Positions 39,991 to 50,582 of a stretch of DNA of 64,000 nt are shown in pieces (the stretch's first letter is position 1; the number at the start of each line of letters is the position of its first letter). The stretch covers positions 1-64,000 of the forward strand of contig NZ_CP029357.1 in the NCBI RefSeq assembly GCF_003130795.1, in the 5' to 3' direction. Position numbers and translations under genes: made by a program. The DNA comes from Azospirillum thermophilum. Lineage in GTDB: Bacteria > Pseudomonadota > Alphaproteobacteria > Azospirillales > Azospirillaceae. The notes under the pieces are model-generated. The model ran no database searches, was not told the origin of the DNA, and worked only from the letters and a program-made list of their open reading frames with translations.

Positions 39991-41260
39991 GGTCCGGCTC
40001 CTGCTGGCCGCCGCCGCAGCGCTGCTGGCGCTCGACGCGACGGGGCTGTTCCCGGCCGTACCGCACCTGCCGCCGTCCATCGCCGCCCTGGCCCTGCTGG
40101 CCCCGGCGGTCCTGCTCGCCGGCCGGACGGACTCCAGGCTGCGGACCGCCGCGGAGGTCTGCGCCGCCGCCGCCCGCGGCGACCTGGAAGCCCGCATCCC
40201 CGGCGTGGCGGAGGCCGGGACCCTCGGCACGCTCCAGCGCAGCATCAACGCGCTGCTCGACATCACCGACGCCTTCGTGCGCGAGGCGAGCGGCTCGATG
40301 CAGGCGGTCAGCCGGGGCCGCTTCCACCGCAAGGTCCTGCTGCGCGGCCTTCCCGGCGCCTTCCGCAGCACGGCGACGGACATCAACCGCGCCGCCGACC
40401 TGATGGAGCGGCAGGCCGGCGACCTGAGCGGCTATGCCGACCGGCTGGAGGCCAGCGTCGCCTCCGTCGTCACCAGCGTGACGGACTCCTCGTCCGGCAT
40501 GCGCGAGGATGCCGAGCGGATGACCCGCATCGCCGCCGACACCTCCAGCCAGGCGGCGATGATCGCGGCGGCCACCGAGCAGACCTCGACCAACGTCCAG
40601 ACCGTCGCCGCCGCGACGGAGGAGCTGGCCGCCTCGGTCCAGGAGATCGAGCGGCAGGTCACCCTGTCCTCGCGCATCTCGCGCGACGCGGTGGAGCGGG
40701 CGCGCCAGACCGGCGTCGTCGTCCGCGACCTCAGCGAGGTGACCCGGCAGGTCGGCGACGTCATCCAGCTCATCAACTCCATCGCCACCCAGACCAACCT
40801 GCTGGCGCTGAACGCGACCATCGAGGCCGCCCGCGCCGGGGAGGCGGGCAAGGGCTTCGCCGTCGTCGCGCAGGAGGTCAAGAGCCTCGCGCGCCAGACC
40901 GCCGCCGCGACCGAGGAGGTCAGCGCCAAGCTCGGCGCCATCACCGGCGCCACCGACCTGACCGTGGATGCCATCCGCACCATCGACGGCATCATCTCGG
41001 AGATGAGCGACATCGCCCAGTCGGTCGCCGCGGCGATCGAGCAGCAGGGGGCCGCGACCCAGGAGATCACGCGCAACGTCCAGCAGGCGGCCGTCGGCAC
41101 GCGGGAGATCGCCCACAGCGTGTCGCGCATGAGGGACGCGGCGACGCAGACCGGCACCGCCGCCACCCAGGTGCTGGCCGGCGCCTCCGGCCTGTCGGAA
41201 CAGGCCGCCCGCCTGCGCGAGAGCGTCGCCAGCTTCCTCGCCAGGGCGCGGGCCGCCTGA
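39965..41260 (+). CDS. Methyl-accepting chemotaxis protein without periplasmic sensor domain
   Basis: 431 residues. Two N-terminal hydrophobic stretches (residues about 10-60) are joined by only a short loop. A HAMP-like region and a second short segment follow to about 150. The signalling tip is [47 protein letters not shown], the universally conserved hairpin. It would sit in the inner membrane and control CheA. Starting inside the PAS gene, it is probably translated with it and signals for it, replacing the fused layout of Aer. Confidence 0.9.
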   Translation: MSSLSSLSKVRLLLAAAAALLALDATGLFPAVPHLPPSIAALALLAPAVLLAGRTDSRLRTAAEVCAAAARGDLEARIPGVAEAGTLGTLQRSINALLDITDAFVREASGSMQAVSRGRFHRKVLLRGLPGAFRSTATDINRAADLMERQAGDLSGYADRLEASVASVVTSVTDSSSGMREDAERMTRIAADTSSQAAMIAAATEQTSTNVQTVAAATEELAASVQEIERQVTLSSRISRDAVERARQTGVVVRDLSEVTRQVGDVIQLINSIATQTNLLALNATIEAARAGEAGKGFAVVAQEVKSLARQTAAATEEVSAKLGAITGATDLTVDAIRTIDGIISEMSDIAQSVAAAIEQQGAATQEITRNVQQAAVGTREIAHSVSRMRDAATQTGTAATQVLAGASGLSEQAARLRESVASFLARARAA

Positions 41261-41300
41261 CGCGCCGTCGTTGCCAGTCGCCGCAGGCCGACCGGGCCAA

Positions 41301-41402
41301 GGTGTGTGAAACCACGACGTGCCGCCGCCGCGACCGCGGTTTTGCTGGCTTTCGCCCCGCCGCGGAGGCCTTCGCGGGGCCTCCTGCGTGGTTTCACCCA
41401 CC
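41301..41402. repeat. Remote pair of iteron-like repeats in inverted orientation
   Basis: GGTGTGTGAAACCACGA at 41301-41317 and GCGTGGTTTCACCCACC at 41386-41402 resemble the replication iterons of the 27-kb origin (consensus GGTGGGTGAAACCTCGA and reverse). They lie in the 385-base gap (41261-41645) after the chemoreceptor gene. Between them is a GC-rich hairpin (GCCCCGC/GCGGGGC near 41354-41380) that could terminate that gene. The rest of the gap, 41450-41620, is AT-richer and probably carries the promoter of the next receptor; no gene is seen there. Confidence 0.6.
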
Positions 41403-41645
41403 AAGAGCGGCCCGCCCCGTCCCGTCGCTGATGGTTGCTCGCAAAAGCAGAGGATGGATTGGACGGCAACAGGCATACGTATACAAATATTAACGCACCG
41501 TTTACCTTGCCGGTGTCAGTTTCGACACTGTACAAACAGCTTGCGGAAACGGTTTTATCTCTAATATTTTTCACCGGTCTTAATGAGGCCTGGATGGCTT
41601 GGGCGGGCAACAGGCTGTCCGGGGAACCGGCAAGGGGGGAATGCT

Positions 41646-43346
41646 ATGGGAAGGACGCTGTTTTCCTGGCCGCGCGGCATCGCGGCCAAGCTGGTGGCGA
41701 TCGTCGGCTTCATGGCGCTGGCGCTGGCGGTGGTCGGCGGGATCGGGCTCCACAGCCTGCGCGATCTGATGTTCAGCGACCGCGTCGACAAGATCCGCGC
41801 CATCGTCGAGGTGGCCCACGACATGGCCAACTCCTTCGAGCGCGACGTGCGGTCGGGCAAGCTGCCGAAGGAGGAGGCGATCGCGCGCTTCCGCGACCGG
41901 GTGCGGGCCATGCGCTATGACGGGGGCAAGGAATATGTCTTCGTCTACGACATGCGCGGCTACGCCGTCGTGGCCGCCGACCCCGCGCAGGACGGCACCG
42001 ACCGCAGCGGCACCCGCGACCCCAACGGCGTCTACATCGTCAAGGAGTTCATCAGGCTGGTCCAGAGCGCCGGGGAAGGGCGCGTCGACTACGCCTTCCC
42101 CCGCCCCGGCCAGACCGCGCCCCTGCCCAAGATCAGCTACGTCCGCGGCTTCGAGCCCTGGGGCTTCATCATCGGCACCGGCGTCTATGTCGACGACATC
42201 GACGCGCGCTTCCGGCAGGAGCTGACCAGCCTCGGGCTCGTCATCGGCGGTATCCTGCTGGTCTCTCTGCTGGTCGCCTGGGCCACCGCGCGCAGCTTCA
42301 CCCGCCCCCTGGCGGAGCTGGAGACGCAGATGGAGGCGCTGGCCACCGGCGACCTCGCCGTGGACATCCCCGGCACCGCCCGCCGCGACGAGATCGGCCG
42401 CATGGCCCGCGCGGTCGCGGTGTTCAAGACCAACTCGCAGGAGATGCGCCGGCTGGAGGCCGAGCATGCCGCCGCCCAGGAGCGGGCGGAACAGGACCGC
42501 CGCGCCGCCGTGGTGGCGCTCGCCGACCAGTTCGAGGCCAGCATCAAGGGCGTGGTGGAGATGGTCGCCTCCGCCGCGACGGAGATGCAGCAGGCCGCCA
42601 GCACCATGTCCGCCACGGCCGAGCAGACCAGCCAGCAGGCCCGCGCCGTCACCGCCGCGTCGGAACAGGCGTCCGGCAACGTCCAGACCGTCGCCGCCGC
42701 CACCGAGGAGCTGACCAGCTCCATCGGCGAGATCAGCCGCCAGGTCACCACCTCGACCCGGATCTCCGCCCAGGCGGTGGAGGAGGCGATGCGCACCACC
42801 ACGACCATCGACGGGCTGGTGGAGGCCGCCCAGCAGATCGGGGAGGTGGTGCAGCTCATCAACGACATCGCCAGCCAGACCAACCTGCTGGCGCTGAACG
42901 CCACCATCGAGGCGGCGCGGGCCGGCGAAGCGGGCAAGGGCTTCGCCGTCGTGGCGAGCGAGGTCAAGAGCCTCGCCGCCCAGACCGGCCGCGCCACCGA
43001 GGAGATCCAGGCCAAGGTGCAGGAGATCCAGGCGGCCACCACCGGCGCCCAGCAGGCGATCGAGAGCATCGGCCGCACCATCGGGCAGGTGAACGAGATC
43101 GCCACCACCATCGCCTCGGCGGTGGAGCAGCAGAACGCCGCGACCGCCGACATCGCCGCCAACGTCCAGCAGGCGGCGACCGGCACGACCGAGGTCTCGA
43201 CCAACATCACCGGCGTCAACCAGGCGGCGTCGGAGACCGGGGCCGCGGCCAGCCAGGTGCTCGGCGCCGCCTCCAGCCTGTCGCGCGAGGCCGAGCATCT
43301 GCGCAGCGAGGTCGCCACCTTCATCGCCAGGGTCCGCGCCTCCTGA
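41646..43346 (+). CDS. Methyl-accepting chemotaxis protein with single Cache sensor
   Basis: 566 residues. A membrane helix (residues about 12-32) is followed by a periplasmic sCache_2-type domain: [40 protein letters not shown] and [16 protein letters not shown] second helix is near 200-220, then HAMP ([19 protein letters not shown]) and the signalling domain with the tip [45 protein letters not shown]. sCache_2 receptors often bind small organic acids. The ligand here is unknown. AGGGGGG lies just before the start. Confidence 0.93.
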   Translation: MGRTLFSWPRGIAAKLVAIVGFMALALAVVGGIGLHSLRDLMFSDRVDKIRAIVEVAHDMANSFERDVRSGKLPKEEAIARFRDRVRAMRYDGGKEYVFVYDMRGYAVVAADPAQDGTDRSGTRDPNGVYIVKEFIRLVQSAGEGRVDYAFPRPGQTAPLPKISYVRGFEPWGFIIGTGVYVDDIDARFRQELTSLGLVIGGILLVSLLVAWATARSFTRPLAELETQMEALATGDLAVDIPGTARRDEIGRMARAVAVFKTNSQEMRRLEAEHAAAQERAEQDRRAAVVALADQFEASIKGVVEMVASAATEMQQAASTMSATAEQTSQQARAVTAASEQASGNVQTVAAATEELTSSIGEISRQVTTSTRISAQAVEEAMRTTTTIDGLVEAAQQIGEVVQLINDIASQTNLLALNATIEAARAGEAGKGFAVVASEVKSLAAQTGRATEEIQAKVQEIQAATTGAQQAIESIGRTIGQVNEIATTIASAVEQQNAATADIAANVQQAATGTTEVSTNITGVNQAASETGAAASQVLGAASSLSREAEHLRSEVATFIARVRAS

Positions 43347-43773
43347 CCGGCCGCGGAAAGGGAAATAGTCCCCCCGCCGCCGCCCGCGGTCCCCGTTGCA
43401 GCCCTTCGTTGCCGCTGCCGGCGGCCTCCGCTAGAATTGCGGCCGCCGGCACCCGGACTGCGTCCGGCGCCGGCGCCTTGTGCAACCCATGCACAACGGC
43501 TTTTCCGTCACTCAGGTGCAAGCCTTTGTCCGGAAAGGGAAAACACCCTGTCGACCGATTGTGCGCCGGAAACGCGCTGCCCAATCGTCACAGTGACGCA
43601 CCGGGGGCCGCCTGCAGGACGGGGCGTCTGCGGGGGGCAGGGCGGCGGGTGCGATCGCCGGCGGAATTGATGGGGATCAATTCCCCGGACCGCGGAACAG
43701 CTTAGCCTCTACACATCTTCGTCAGCACCGCCGGGCAGGGGCTCGCGACCCGGTGCCCGCGGGGGGCTTTTCC
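43347..43773. other. Intergenic region upstream of the LytS-type kinase
   Basis: 427 bases. I see no supported gene: open frames have unlikely composition and lack ribosome sites. The region is GC-rich with short imperfect hairpins (CCGGACTGCGTCCGG near 43454) and probably holds the promoter of the two-component operon. Confidence 0.5.
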
Positions 43774-45516
43774 ATGTCCGCAGTACCCGTCAGCCTGATC
43801 CTCTCCCTGCTGCAGCAGATGTGCGTCTATCTGGTGATCGCCTATCTGCTCAGCCGGACGCCGCTGTTCCTGCCGCTGATGCACGTCACGGTGCGCTGGC
43901 CCCACAAGCTGGCCTGCTACCTGATCTTCTCGATGTTCTGCATCATGGGCACCTACTTCGGGCTGCAGATCGACGATTCCATCGCCAACACCCGCGCCAT
44001 CGGGGCGGTGCTCGGCGGCATCCTCGGCGGGCCGTCGGTCGGCGTGTCGGTCGGGCTGACCGGCGGGCTGCACCGCTACTCGCTCGGCGGCATGTCGGCG
44101 GTCGCCTGCGCCATCTCCACGGTGGTGGAGGGGCTGATCGGCGGGCTGGTCCACCGGCACTTCATGCGCCGCCGCCGCATCGACGCCCTGTTCGATCCGG
44201 TGCGGGTCGGCGTCGTGACGCTGGCCGCCGAGGTGATCCAGATGCTGATCATCCTGCTGGTCGCCCGGCCCTTCCCGGCGGCGGTCCATCTGGTGGAGGT
44301 GGTGTCGCTGCCGATGATGACCGCCAACTCCATCGGCGCGGCGCTGTTCATGCTGATCCTGCTCGACCGCCGGGCGCTGATCGAGAAGCAGTCGAGCGCC
44401 TTCTCGGCCAAGGCGCTGAAGATCGCCGCCCGGGCGGACGGCGTGCTGCGCCAGGGCTTCAACCAGGAAAACAGCATGAAGGTCGCCCGCATCATCTACG
44501 AGGAGACGGGCGTCGGCGCGGTCGCCATCACCGACCGGGAGAAGCTGCTGGCCTTCATCGGCGTCGGCGACGACCATCATCTGCCGGGCACCCCGATCAC
44601 CTCGCGCCAGACGCAGCAGGCCATCGCCAACAACCAGGTCATCTATGCCGACGGCAACGAGGTGGCCTACCAGTGCTCGATCAGCCCGCACTGCCGGCTC
44701 GGCGCCTCGCTCGTCATCCCGCTGGTCGGCGAGGACGACCGGGTGATCGGTGCCATCAAGCTCTACGAGCCCAAGACCAAGATCTTCTCGACCATCAACC
44801 GCACGCTCGGCGAAGGCATCGCCCGCCTGCTGTCCAGCCAGATCCTCGCCGGCCGCTACGAACGCCAGAAGGCGCTGCTGGCGCAGTCGGAGATCAAGCT
44901 GCTGCACGCCCAGGTCAACCCGCACTTCCTGTTCAACGCGCTGAACACCATCTCCGCGGTGATCCGCATCGACCCGGAGCGCGCCCGCCAGCTCGTCCAG
45001 AGCCTCTCGACCTTCTTCCGCAAGAACCTGAAACGGCCGAGCGAGGACTCCTCGCTCGGTGACGAGATCGAGCATGTGAACGCCTATCTGCAGATCGAGC
45101 TCGCCCGCTTCACCGGCCGCCTGACCGTCGACATCGACGTGCCGGACGAGCTGCGGCAGGCGCGGCTGCCGGCCTTCTCCCTCCAGCCGCTGGTGGAGAA
45201 CGCCATCAAGCACGGCACCTCGCAGCTCATCGACCACGGCCACCTGCGCATCCTGGCCAGGCGCGCCGGGGGCGACCTCCTGCTGTCGGTCGAGGACAAT
45301 GCCGGCCTTTATGAAGAGCGTCCGGGCGGCGACGGGCTCGGCATGACCATCGTGGACCGCCGGGTGCGGAACCGCTACGGCGAGCGCTACGGGGTCGACG
45401 TCGCCTGCGTGCCCGACCGCTCGACCCGCGTGACGCTGCGCGTGCCGCTCACCATCCCCGCCCCCGCCGAACCGTCCAAGCCGGAGGCTGCCGCCGTGAC
45501 GGAGGCTGCCGAATGA
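43774..45516 (+). CDS. btsS: LytS/BtsS-type membrane sensor histidine kinase
   Basis: 580 residues. Five to six helices of the 5TM-LYT receptor class fill residues 1-200 ([30 protein letters not shown] is the signature loop), followed by a GAF domain (about 215-360) and a His_kinase domain with [19 protein letters not shown] as H-box and [12 protein letters not shown] as N-box. E. coli BtsS (YehU) binds pyruvate with high affinity and partners BtsR. The match in architecture is clear, but paralogues sense other signals. Its stop overlaps the regulator start. An upstream in-frame GTG at 43753 is less likely than this ATG. Confidence 0.85.
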   Translation: MSAVPVSLILSLLQQMCVYLVIAYLLSRTPLFLPLMHVTVRWPHKLACYLIFSMFCIMGTYFGLQIDDSIANTRAIGAVLGGILGGPSVGVSVGLTGGLHRYSLGGMSAVACAISTVVEGLIGGLVHRHFMRRRRIDALFDPVRVGVVTLAAEVIQMLIILLVARPFPAAVHLVEVVSLPMMTANSIGAALFMLILLDRRALIEKQSSAFSAKALKIAARADGVLRQGFNQENSMKVARIIYEETGVGAVAITDREKLLAFIGVGDDHHLPGTPITSRQTQQAIANNQVIYADGNEVAYQCSISPHCRLGASLVIPLVGEDDRVIGAIKLYEPKTKIFSTINRTLGEGIARLLSSQILAGRYERQKALLAQSEIKLLHAQVNPHFLFNALNTISAVIRIDPERARQLVQSLSTFFRKNLKRPSEDSSLGDEIEHVNAYLQIELARFTGRLTVDIDVPDELRQARLPAFSLQPLVENAIKHGTSQLIDHGHLRILARRAGGDLLLSVEDNAGLYEERPGGDGLGMTIVDRRVRNRYGERYGVDVACVPDRSTRVTLRVPLTIPAPAEPSKPEAAAVTEAAE

Positions 45517-46232
45517 TGAATGTCCTGATCGTCGACGACGAACCCCTGGCGCGGGACGAGCTGCGCCGCCTGCTGGCCGAGTCCACCGACCTCCACGTCA
45601 TGGGCGAATGCGGCAATGCCATCGAGGCGATCGGCGCCATCAACCGCCAGTCGCCCGACGTGGTGTTTCTCGACATCCAGATGCCGCGGGTCAGCGGGCT
45701 GGAGATGCTGGGCATGCTCGACCCCGACCGCATGCCGCGCATCGTCTTCCTGACCGCGCATGACGAATATGCCGTCCAGGCCTTCGAGGAACACGCCTTC
45801 GACTATCTGCTGAAGCCGGTGGATCCGGCGCGGCTGGCCAAGACCCTGCAGCGGCTGCGGCGCGAGCGGGCGCCCCAGGATCTGGGCGTGCTGAAGCAGG
45901 CGGGGCCGCTGCGCCAGATCCCCTGTTCCGGCCACAACCGCATCTCGTTGCTGAAGCTGGAGGAGGTGGAATACGTCGTCTCCAGGGCCAGCGGGGTCTT
46001 CGTCGTCGGTCCCGACGGGGAGGAGCGCTTCACCGAGCTGACCCTGCACACGCTGCAGGAAAAGACCCCGCTCTTCCGCTGCCACCGCCAGTACCTCGTC
46101 AATCCGGACCGCATCCGCGAGATCCGGCTGATCGACAACGGGCTGGCGGAGATCCTGACGGTGGCCGGCCAGACCATCCCGGTCAGCCGCCGTTTCCTCG
46201 GGCCGCTGAAGGAACGGCTGGGCATCGGATAG
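45513..46232 (+). CDS. btsR: LytTR-family response regulator (BtsR type)
   Basis: 239 residues. The receiver has DDEP, phospho-acceptor Asp in [10 protein letters not shown], and YLLKPVDP. The C-terminal LytTR DNA-binding domain (about residues 135-236) shows [22 protein letters not shown], the typical [17 protein letters not shown] and [16 protein letters not shown]. coli BtsR activates btsT, a CstA-family pyruvate transporter. A cstA gene lies 15 kb away in this window and is a plausible target. The start overlaps the kinase stop by four bases. Confidence 0.88.
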   Translation: MMNVLIVDDEPLARDELRRLLAESTDLHVMGECGNAIEAIGAINRQSPDVVFLDIQMPRVSGLEMLGMLDPDRMPRIVFLTAHDEYAVQAFEEHAFDYLLKPVDPARLAKTLQRLRRERAPQDLGVLKQAGPLRQIPCSGHNRISLLKLEEVEYVVSRASGVFVVGPDGEERFTELTLHTLQEKTPLFRCHRQYLVNPDRIREIRLIDNGLAEILTVAGQTIPVSRRFLGPLKERLGIG

Positions 46233-46324
46233 GCCACCCCCGCTCCGAAAGGGTGCTTGAGCCGGTCCGGCCGCCTGCCGCAGGATGGTCGCGAAGCCTC
46301 CGGCAAACTGTTCGGACGGACGAC

Positions 46325-46660
46325 ATGACGAGATCAGCGGTCTTCATCGCGGCTCTGCTGGCCGGCATCGGTCCGGCCCGGGCCGAGGACGGCTACCCGA
46401 CCACCGCGCGCGTCGACTATGTGCTGGGCTGCATGGCCGCCAACGGCCAGACCCAGGAGATGATGCGCAAATGCGCCTGCAGCATCGACGAGATCGCCGG
46501 CCACCTGCCCTACGACAAGTATGTGGCGGTGGAGACGGCGCGCGTGATGCAGGACATGCCGGGGGAGCGCGCCTCCGTCATGCGCGGCGCGGCCTGGCTC
46601 AAGGACCTGCAGGAGGAGTTCCGGCAGATCCAGGTCGCCGCCGACCTCAAGTGCTTCTGA
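46325..46660 (+). CDS. Small secreted Cys-containing protein at the edge of the PQQ cluster
   Basis: 111 residues with a Sec signal (FIAALLAGIGPARA-ED). The mature part has LGCMAANGQTQEMMRKCACSIDEIA, three conserved-looking cysteines, and a C-terminal KCF. Proteins with this LGCM-x-ANG/KC-x-CSID pattern are frequently encoded beside PQQ dehydrogenase genes. The function is unknown; a disulphide-stabilised periplasmic helper is likely. It converges on the SoxYZ-like gene with three bases between. Confidence 0.75.
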   Translation: MTRSAVFIAALLAGIGPARAEDGYPTTARVDYVLGCMAANGQTQEMMRKCACSIDEIAGHLPYDKYVAVETARVMQDMPGERASVMRGAAWLKDLQEEFRQIQVAADLKCF

Positions 46661-46663
46661 CGC

Positions 46664-47470
46664 TCAGGACCCGGATGCGGCGTGGACCGGCCAGCTCTGC
46701 CGGAAGACCGCGCCCTTGGTGTCCTCCGCCGTCACCTCCAGCGTGCCGCTCTTCTCCGGCACCAGGGTGAAGTGGATGCTGGGGTCTTCGCTCAGCGAGA
46801 TGTCGGACTCCACCTCCAGCACCGGCGCTCCGTTGTAGCGGATGGCGATCGACTTCACGTAGTGGGCGGGGATGACGTAGCGGTTCACCTGATCGAACTG
46901 CATCCCGGTGTAGTTGGGATGGCTGATCAGGAGCTGCGCCGTCACCGGCTGGCCGGCGGTCATGGCCTCGGGCAGGTTCAGCTTCATCCGGCCGAGCCGG
47001 CCGAGCGCCGCCTCGGCGTTCTTCAGGGCCGGTGCCGAGCAGCCGCCGGCCGCCTTGACGAAGCGGGTCGTCTTCAGCAGCCGTCCGTCCGCCGTCTCCG
47101 CGATGGCCGTGACGTTGGTGTAGGCATCGACCCGCACCCGCGTCTCGATGGCGTGCGGCCCGCTGTCCGGGAAGCGGAAGACGGCGGCGCGCGGGATCGG
47201 GTTGTTGTCGATGATCAGGTGCAGCGCCGTCACCTGCACGCCGCCCTCCGGGCTGCTGGCGACGCGGACCGGCACCAGCGCCGCGTCGCCCGCCCGCTTC
47301 GGCGCCTCGATGGTCAGCACCGGCCCGGCCTCCTCGACCGTCCGGCCGGAATAATACATGTCGTGCAGCAGCTCCCACCGCTCCTCCTCCGGGCTCGCCG
47401 CCGCCGCTCCGGCAGCGCCGCCGCAGAGAAGGAGCAGCAGGGCCACCCCGACGCCAGACCGCTTCGCCAT
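46664..47470 (-). CDS. Quinoprotein dehydrogenase-associated SoxYZ-like carrier
   Basis: 268 residues with a Sec signal (GVALLLLLCGGAAGAAAA). It fuses a SoxY-like half (VTALHLIIDNNPIPRAAVFRF near residues 80-100, then KAAGGCSAP near 145, whose Cys resembles the SoxY carrier cysteine) and a SoxZ-like half (HPNYTGMQFDQVNRYVIPAHYVKSIAIRYNG, from about 185). Fused SoxYZ-like proteins are a known companion family of PQQ dehydrogenases, possibly part of a periplasmic relay. It is encoded 17 bases after the metallohydrolase and probably co-transcribed. Confidence 0.9.
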   Translation of the reverse strand: MAKRSGVGVALLLLLCGGAAGAAAASPEEERWELLHDMYYSGRTVEEAGPVLTIEAPKRAGDAALVPVRVASSPEGGVQVTALHLIIDNNPIPRAAVFRFPDSGPHAIETRVRVDAYTNVTAIAETADGRLLKTTRFVKAAGGCSAPALKNAEAALGRLGRMKLNLPEAMTAGQPVTAQLLISHPNYTGMQFDQVNRYVIPAHYVKSIAIRYNGAPVLEVESDISLSEDPSIHFTLVPEKSGTLEVTAEDTKGAVFRQSWPVHAASGS

Positions 47471-47487
47471 GTCCGTCTCCTTCCGCT

Positions 47488-48444
47488 CTACTCCGGTTCG
47501 GCCCATTCCAGTTCGGCGAACGCCGCCGTCACGTTGCGGGGGTGGTAGTCGTCGAACAGCCGCCACTTCGGCCGCTCCTCGGTGCCGACCCGGTCGATCG
47601 CCTGCCGGATCGTGCCGCCGGCCTTCTGCACCTCGCGGATCCCGGCGACCAGCCGGCCGAGATAGCCCTGCAGATCCGACGCCGCCTCCGGCCAGGGCGC
47701 GGCGGCCGGGCCGTGGCCCGGCACCACCCGCGCCGCCGGCACCGCCGTCAGCGTCCTCAGCACCTTCAGCCAGCCGAGCACGCTGCCGTCGATGGCCGGG
47801 GCCCGCTCCATGAAGATGAGGTCGCCGGCCCACAGCGTTGCCGTCCGCCGATCGAACACCGTCAGGTCGTTGTCGGTGTGGGCCGGCGGGTGCGCCACCA
47901 GCTCCAGGACGCGGCCGCCCAGGTCGATCTCCATCCGGCCGGCCACGGCCTGCGTCGGCGGCACGACCTCCACCGCCGTCCCCGTCGCCTCCGCGAAGCG
48001 GCGACCATAATGGTCGGCGCGCGCCATCAGCGCCGCCTCGAGGTTGCGGTGAGCCAGGAAGACCGGCTCGTCCGTCAGGAAGGCGGCGTTGCCGAACAGA
48101 TGGTCCGGATGCATGTGGGTGGTGATGACGTAGCGGATCGGCCGGTCGGTGTGCCGGCGGATCGCCTCGCGCAGCCGCTCCCCGACCGCCGGGCCGCCGC
48201 CGCTGTCGATCACCGCCACCGCCTCCGCCCCGACGATGAAGCCGCAGTTGGCGATGTCGCCCTGGTTGCCGCCGTCCGCCTCCTCATGCAGGCCGGCATG
48301 GACGAAGACGCCGGGCGCCACCTCCTCCACCGCGAGCGCGGCGGCGAACGCCGCTGCCGGCAGCCCCGCACCGGCCGTCAGCGCGGCGGACCAGAGGAGG
48401 CCGCAGGTCTTGATCGATAGTACAATTCGATTCTTCCACGGCAT
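47488..48444 (-). CDS. Quinoprotein relay system zinc metallohydrolase (metallo-beta-lactamase fold)
   Basis: 318 residues. A Sec signal (LLWSAALTAGAGLPAAAFA) starts from the ATG at 48444. The MBL motif THMHPDHLFGNAAF carries the zinc ligands, with later HPPAHTDNDLTVF, WAGDLIF and VPGHGP completing the metal site. SoxH-related hydrolases of this type accompany SoxYZ-like carriers near PQQ dehydrogenases. The substrate is not known. The upstream frame beyond the ATG lacks a start and was excluded. It is divergent from the ABC operon starting at 48673. Confidence 0.9.
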   Translation of the reverse strand: MPWKNRIVLSIKTCGLLWSAALTAGAGLPAAAFAAALAVEEVAPGVFVHAGLHEEADGGNQGDIANCGFIVGAEAVAVIDSGGGPAVGERLREAIRRHTDRPIRYVITTHMHPDHLFGNAAFLTDEPVFLAHRNLEAALMARADHYGRRFAEATGTAVEVVPPTQAVAGRMEIDLGGRVLELVAHPPAHTDNDLTVFDRRTATLWAGDLIFMERAPAIDGSVLGWLKVLRTLTAVPAARVVPGHGPAAAPWPEAASDLQGYLGRLVAGIREVQKAGGTIRQAIDRVGTEERPKWRLFDDYHPRNVTAAFAELEWAEPE

Positions 48445-48672
48445 CGTCGATGATATCTTCGGGAAGAAATCGGGCGCAACGCGTCGGAAGTATTTCTGCG
48501 ACGCAGCATCCCCGGTTTTTCCGCACAAACCGCCCGGCCGCCGGCTCCTGCACGGGGCGGGCGGTGGGGGTATGCCGGAAGAGCGGCGCACCGGCGTCCG
48601 GCCCTTCCGCCAGGCTGATGAAAACAAAGACGAAAGCCCCTCGACGGGCTCTGCTGCACGGGAAGGACGCCG

Positions 48673-49689
48673 ATGGTTCGAAGGTGGATGTGGGCTGCCG
48701 TCCTGGCGCTGGCCATCGTCTGGCCGGCAGCCGGCCGGGCGGCCGAGGGAAGGACGGTCACGCTTGGCCTCGCCAAGTTCGGCACGGTGAGCTGGGAGAT
48801 CGACACCATCCGGCGCCACGGGCTCGACAAGGCGGCGGGGCTGGAGCTGAAGCTGGTCGACCTCGCCAACACCGAGGCTGGCAAGATCGCCCTGATGGGC
48901 GGCAGCGTGGACATGATCGTCAGCGACTGGATCTGGACCAGCCGCCAGCGCAGCGACGGCGCCCTGCTCAGCTTCATCCCCTTCTCGGCGTCGGTCGGGT
49001 CGGTGATGGTCGGGCGGGAGTCGCCGCTCGCCTCGCTCGCCGACCTGCGCGGCCGGCGGATCGGCGTCGCCGGCGGGCCGCTCGACAAGAACTGGCTTCT
49101 GCTGCGGGCGCTGGCGATCCGGGAGTTCGGCTTCGATCCGGCCCGGGAGGCCCAGCCGGTCTTCGCGGCCCCCCCTCTGCTGAACCAGCAGATGACGGCG
49201 GGCCAGCTCGACGCCGTGCTGACCTACTGGCAGTTCGCCGCCCGTCTCGACGCGCAGGGGCATCGCCGCCTGCTCGACATCCAGGATGTGGCGGCCCGTC
49301 TCGGCGTGCCGGGGGAGACGCCGGCGCTCGGCTATGTCTTCCGCGAGGACTGGGGCCGCGGTCATGCCGACGCCGTCGCCGCCTTCTTCGCGGCGGGCCT
49401 GAAGGCCAAGGAGATCCTGCGGACCTCCGATGCGGAGTGGGAGGCGCTGCGCCCGCTGGTCCGGGCGGAGGACGAGGCGACCTTCACGGCGCTGCGCCAG
49501 GGCTACCGCGCCGGCATCCCCACCCGTTGGGGGGAGGGCGAGAAGGCCGCCGCGGCCAGCCTGTTCGCCCTCATAGCCGGGCTCGGCGGTCCCGACCTCG
49601 TCGGGCGGGAAGGGCGGCTGGCGGAGGGCACCTTCTGGCCCGGCCTGTCCATTCCGGCGGTCCCCGCTGCGGCGGCGCCATCGCCGTGA
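48673..49689 (+). CDS. ABC transporter substrate-binding protein (NitT/TauT-like) of the PQQ cluster
   Basis: 338 residues with a Sec signal (WMWAAVLALAIVWPAAGRA-AE). The fold is of the NMT1/SsuA type: VTLGLAKFGTVSWEIDTIRRHGLD, then GGSVDMIVSDWIWTSRQRSDG and LRGRRIGVAGGPLDKNWLLLRA. Related proteins occur beside xoxF or other PQQ dehydrogenase genes, and the imported ligand is unknown. The stop overlaps the permease start (GTGATG), making a three-gene importer with the ATPase. Confidence 0.87.
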   Translation: MVRRWMWAAVLALAIVWPAAGRAAEGRTVTLGLAKFGTVSWEIDTIRRHGLDKAAGLELKLVDLANTEAGKIALMGGSVDMIVSDWIWTSRQRSDGALLSFIPFSASVGSVMVGRESPLASLADLRGRRIGVAGGPLDKNWLLLRALAIREFGFDPAREAQPVFAAPPLLNQQMTAGQLDAVLTYWQFAARLDAQGHRRLLDIQDVAARLGVPGETPALGYVFREDWGRGHADAVAAFFAAGLKAKEILRTSDAEWEALRPLVRAEDEATFTALRQGYRAGIPTRWGEGEKAAAASLFALIAGLGGPDLVGREGRLAEGTFWPGLSIPAVPAAAAPSP

Positions 49690-50441
49690 TGCCGGCGATC
49701 CTGGTGAAGTCGGCGCAGCGCGGGCTGTCCCTGCTGCTCCTGCTGGCGGTCTGGCAGGTTGCGGCGAGCGCCGCGGCAAGCCGCCTGCTGCCCGCCCCGC
49801 CGGAGGTGCTGGAGGCCGTGCTGCGCGGGGTGGCGAGCGGCGAGCTGCCCTTCCACCTCGCCATGACGCTGGGCCGGGTGGCGGCGAGCTTCGCCGTCTC
49901 CATGCTGATCGGGGCCGCCATCGGCATCGCGCTCGGCCGGTTGGCCCTGCTGGACCGGCTGTTCGACGGCTGGCTGGTGCTGTTCCTGAACCTGCCGGCG
50001 CTGGTCGTCATCATCCTCTGCTACGTCTGGTTCGGCATGGGGGAGGCGGCGGCCGTGCTGGCGGTCTCCATCAACAAGATCCCCAACGTGGCGGTCATCC
50101 TGCGCGAAGGGGCGCGCGCCCTCGACCGGGATTTCCTCGACGTGGCCCAGGTCTACCGGCTGGGACCGCTGCGCACGGCCCGCCATGTCGTCCTGCCGCA
50201 GCTCGCCCCCTACTTCCTGGCCGCGGCGCGGTCGGGGCTGGCGCTGATCTGGAAGATCGTGCTGGTGGTGGAGCTGCTGGGGCGGAGCAACGGCGTCGGC
50301 TTCCAGATCAACCTCTATTTCCAGCTCTTCGACGTCACCGCCATCCTGGCCTACACCTTCGTCTTCATCGCGCTGGTGATGGCGATCGAAGCGGCGGTCC
50401 TCCAGCCGCTCGACCGCCGCCTCGCGCGCTGGCGGCGCTGA
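49689..50441 (+). CDS. ABC transporter permease of the PQQ cluster
   Basis: 250 residues with six predicted helices. The binding-protein-dependent transport loop is visible as REGARALDRDFLDVAQVYRLGPLRTARHVVLPQLAPYF (about residues 140-178), the EAA-type motif that touches the ATPase. It resembles NitT/TauT family permeases. It sits in the inner membrane and pairs with the binding protein before it and the ATPase after it. Confidence 0.9.
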   Translation: MPAILVKSAQRGLSLLLLLAVWQVAASAAASRLLPAPPEVLEAVLRGVASGELPFHLAMTLGRVAASFAVSMLIGAAIGIALGRLALLDRLFDGWLVLFLNLPALVVIILCYVWFGMGEAAAVLAVSINKIPNVAVILREGARALDRDFLDVAQVYRLGPLRTARHVVLPQLAPYFLAAARSGLALIWKIVLVVELLGRSNGVGFQINLYFQLFDVTAILAYTFVFIALVMAIEAAVLQPLDRRLARWRR

Positions 50442-50582
50442 GCGGGCTTCTCCCGGCCGAGGCTCAGCCGGAAAGGGGTATCCTTTCGGGAAGATGGTTC
50501 GCGGGGCAAACAAATGCCACTCTGGTGGGCGCCACCAGGGGTGGCGACGCCGGGCCACCGGCGCCAGCCGGAGGAAGACCGC

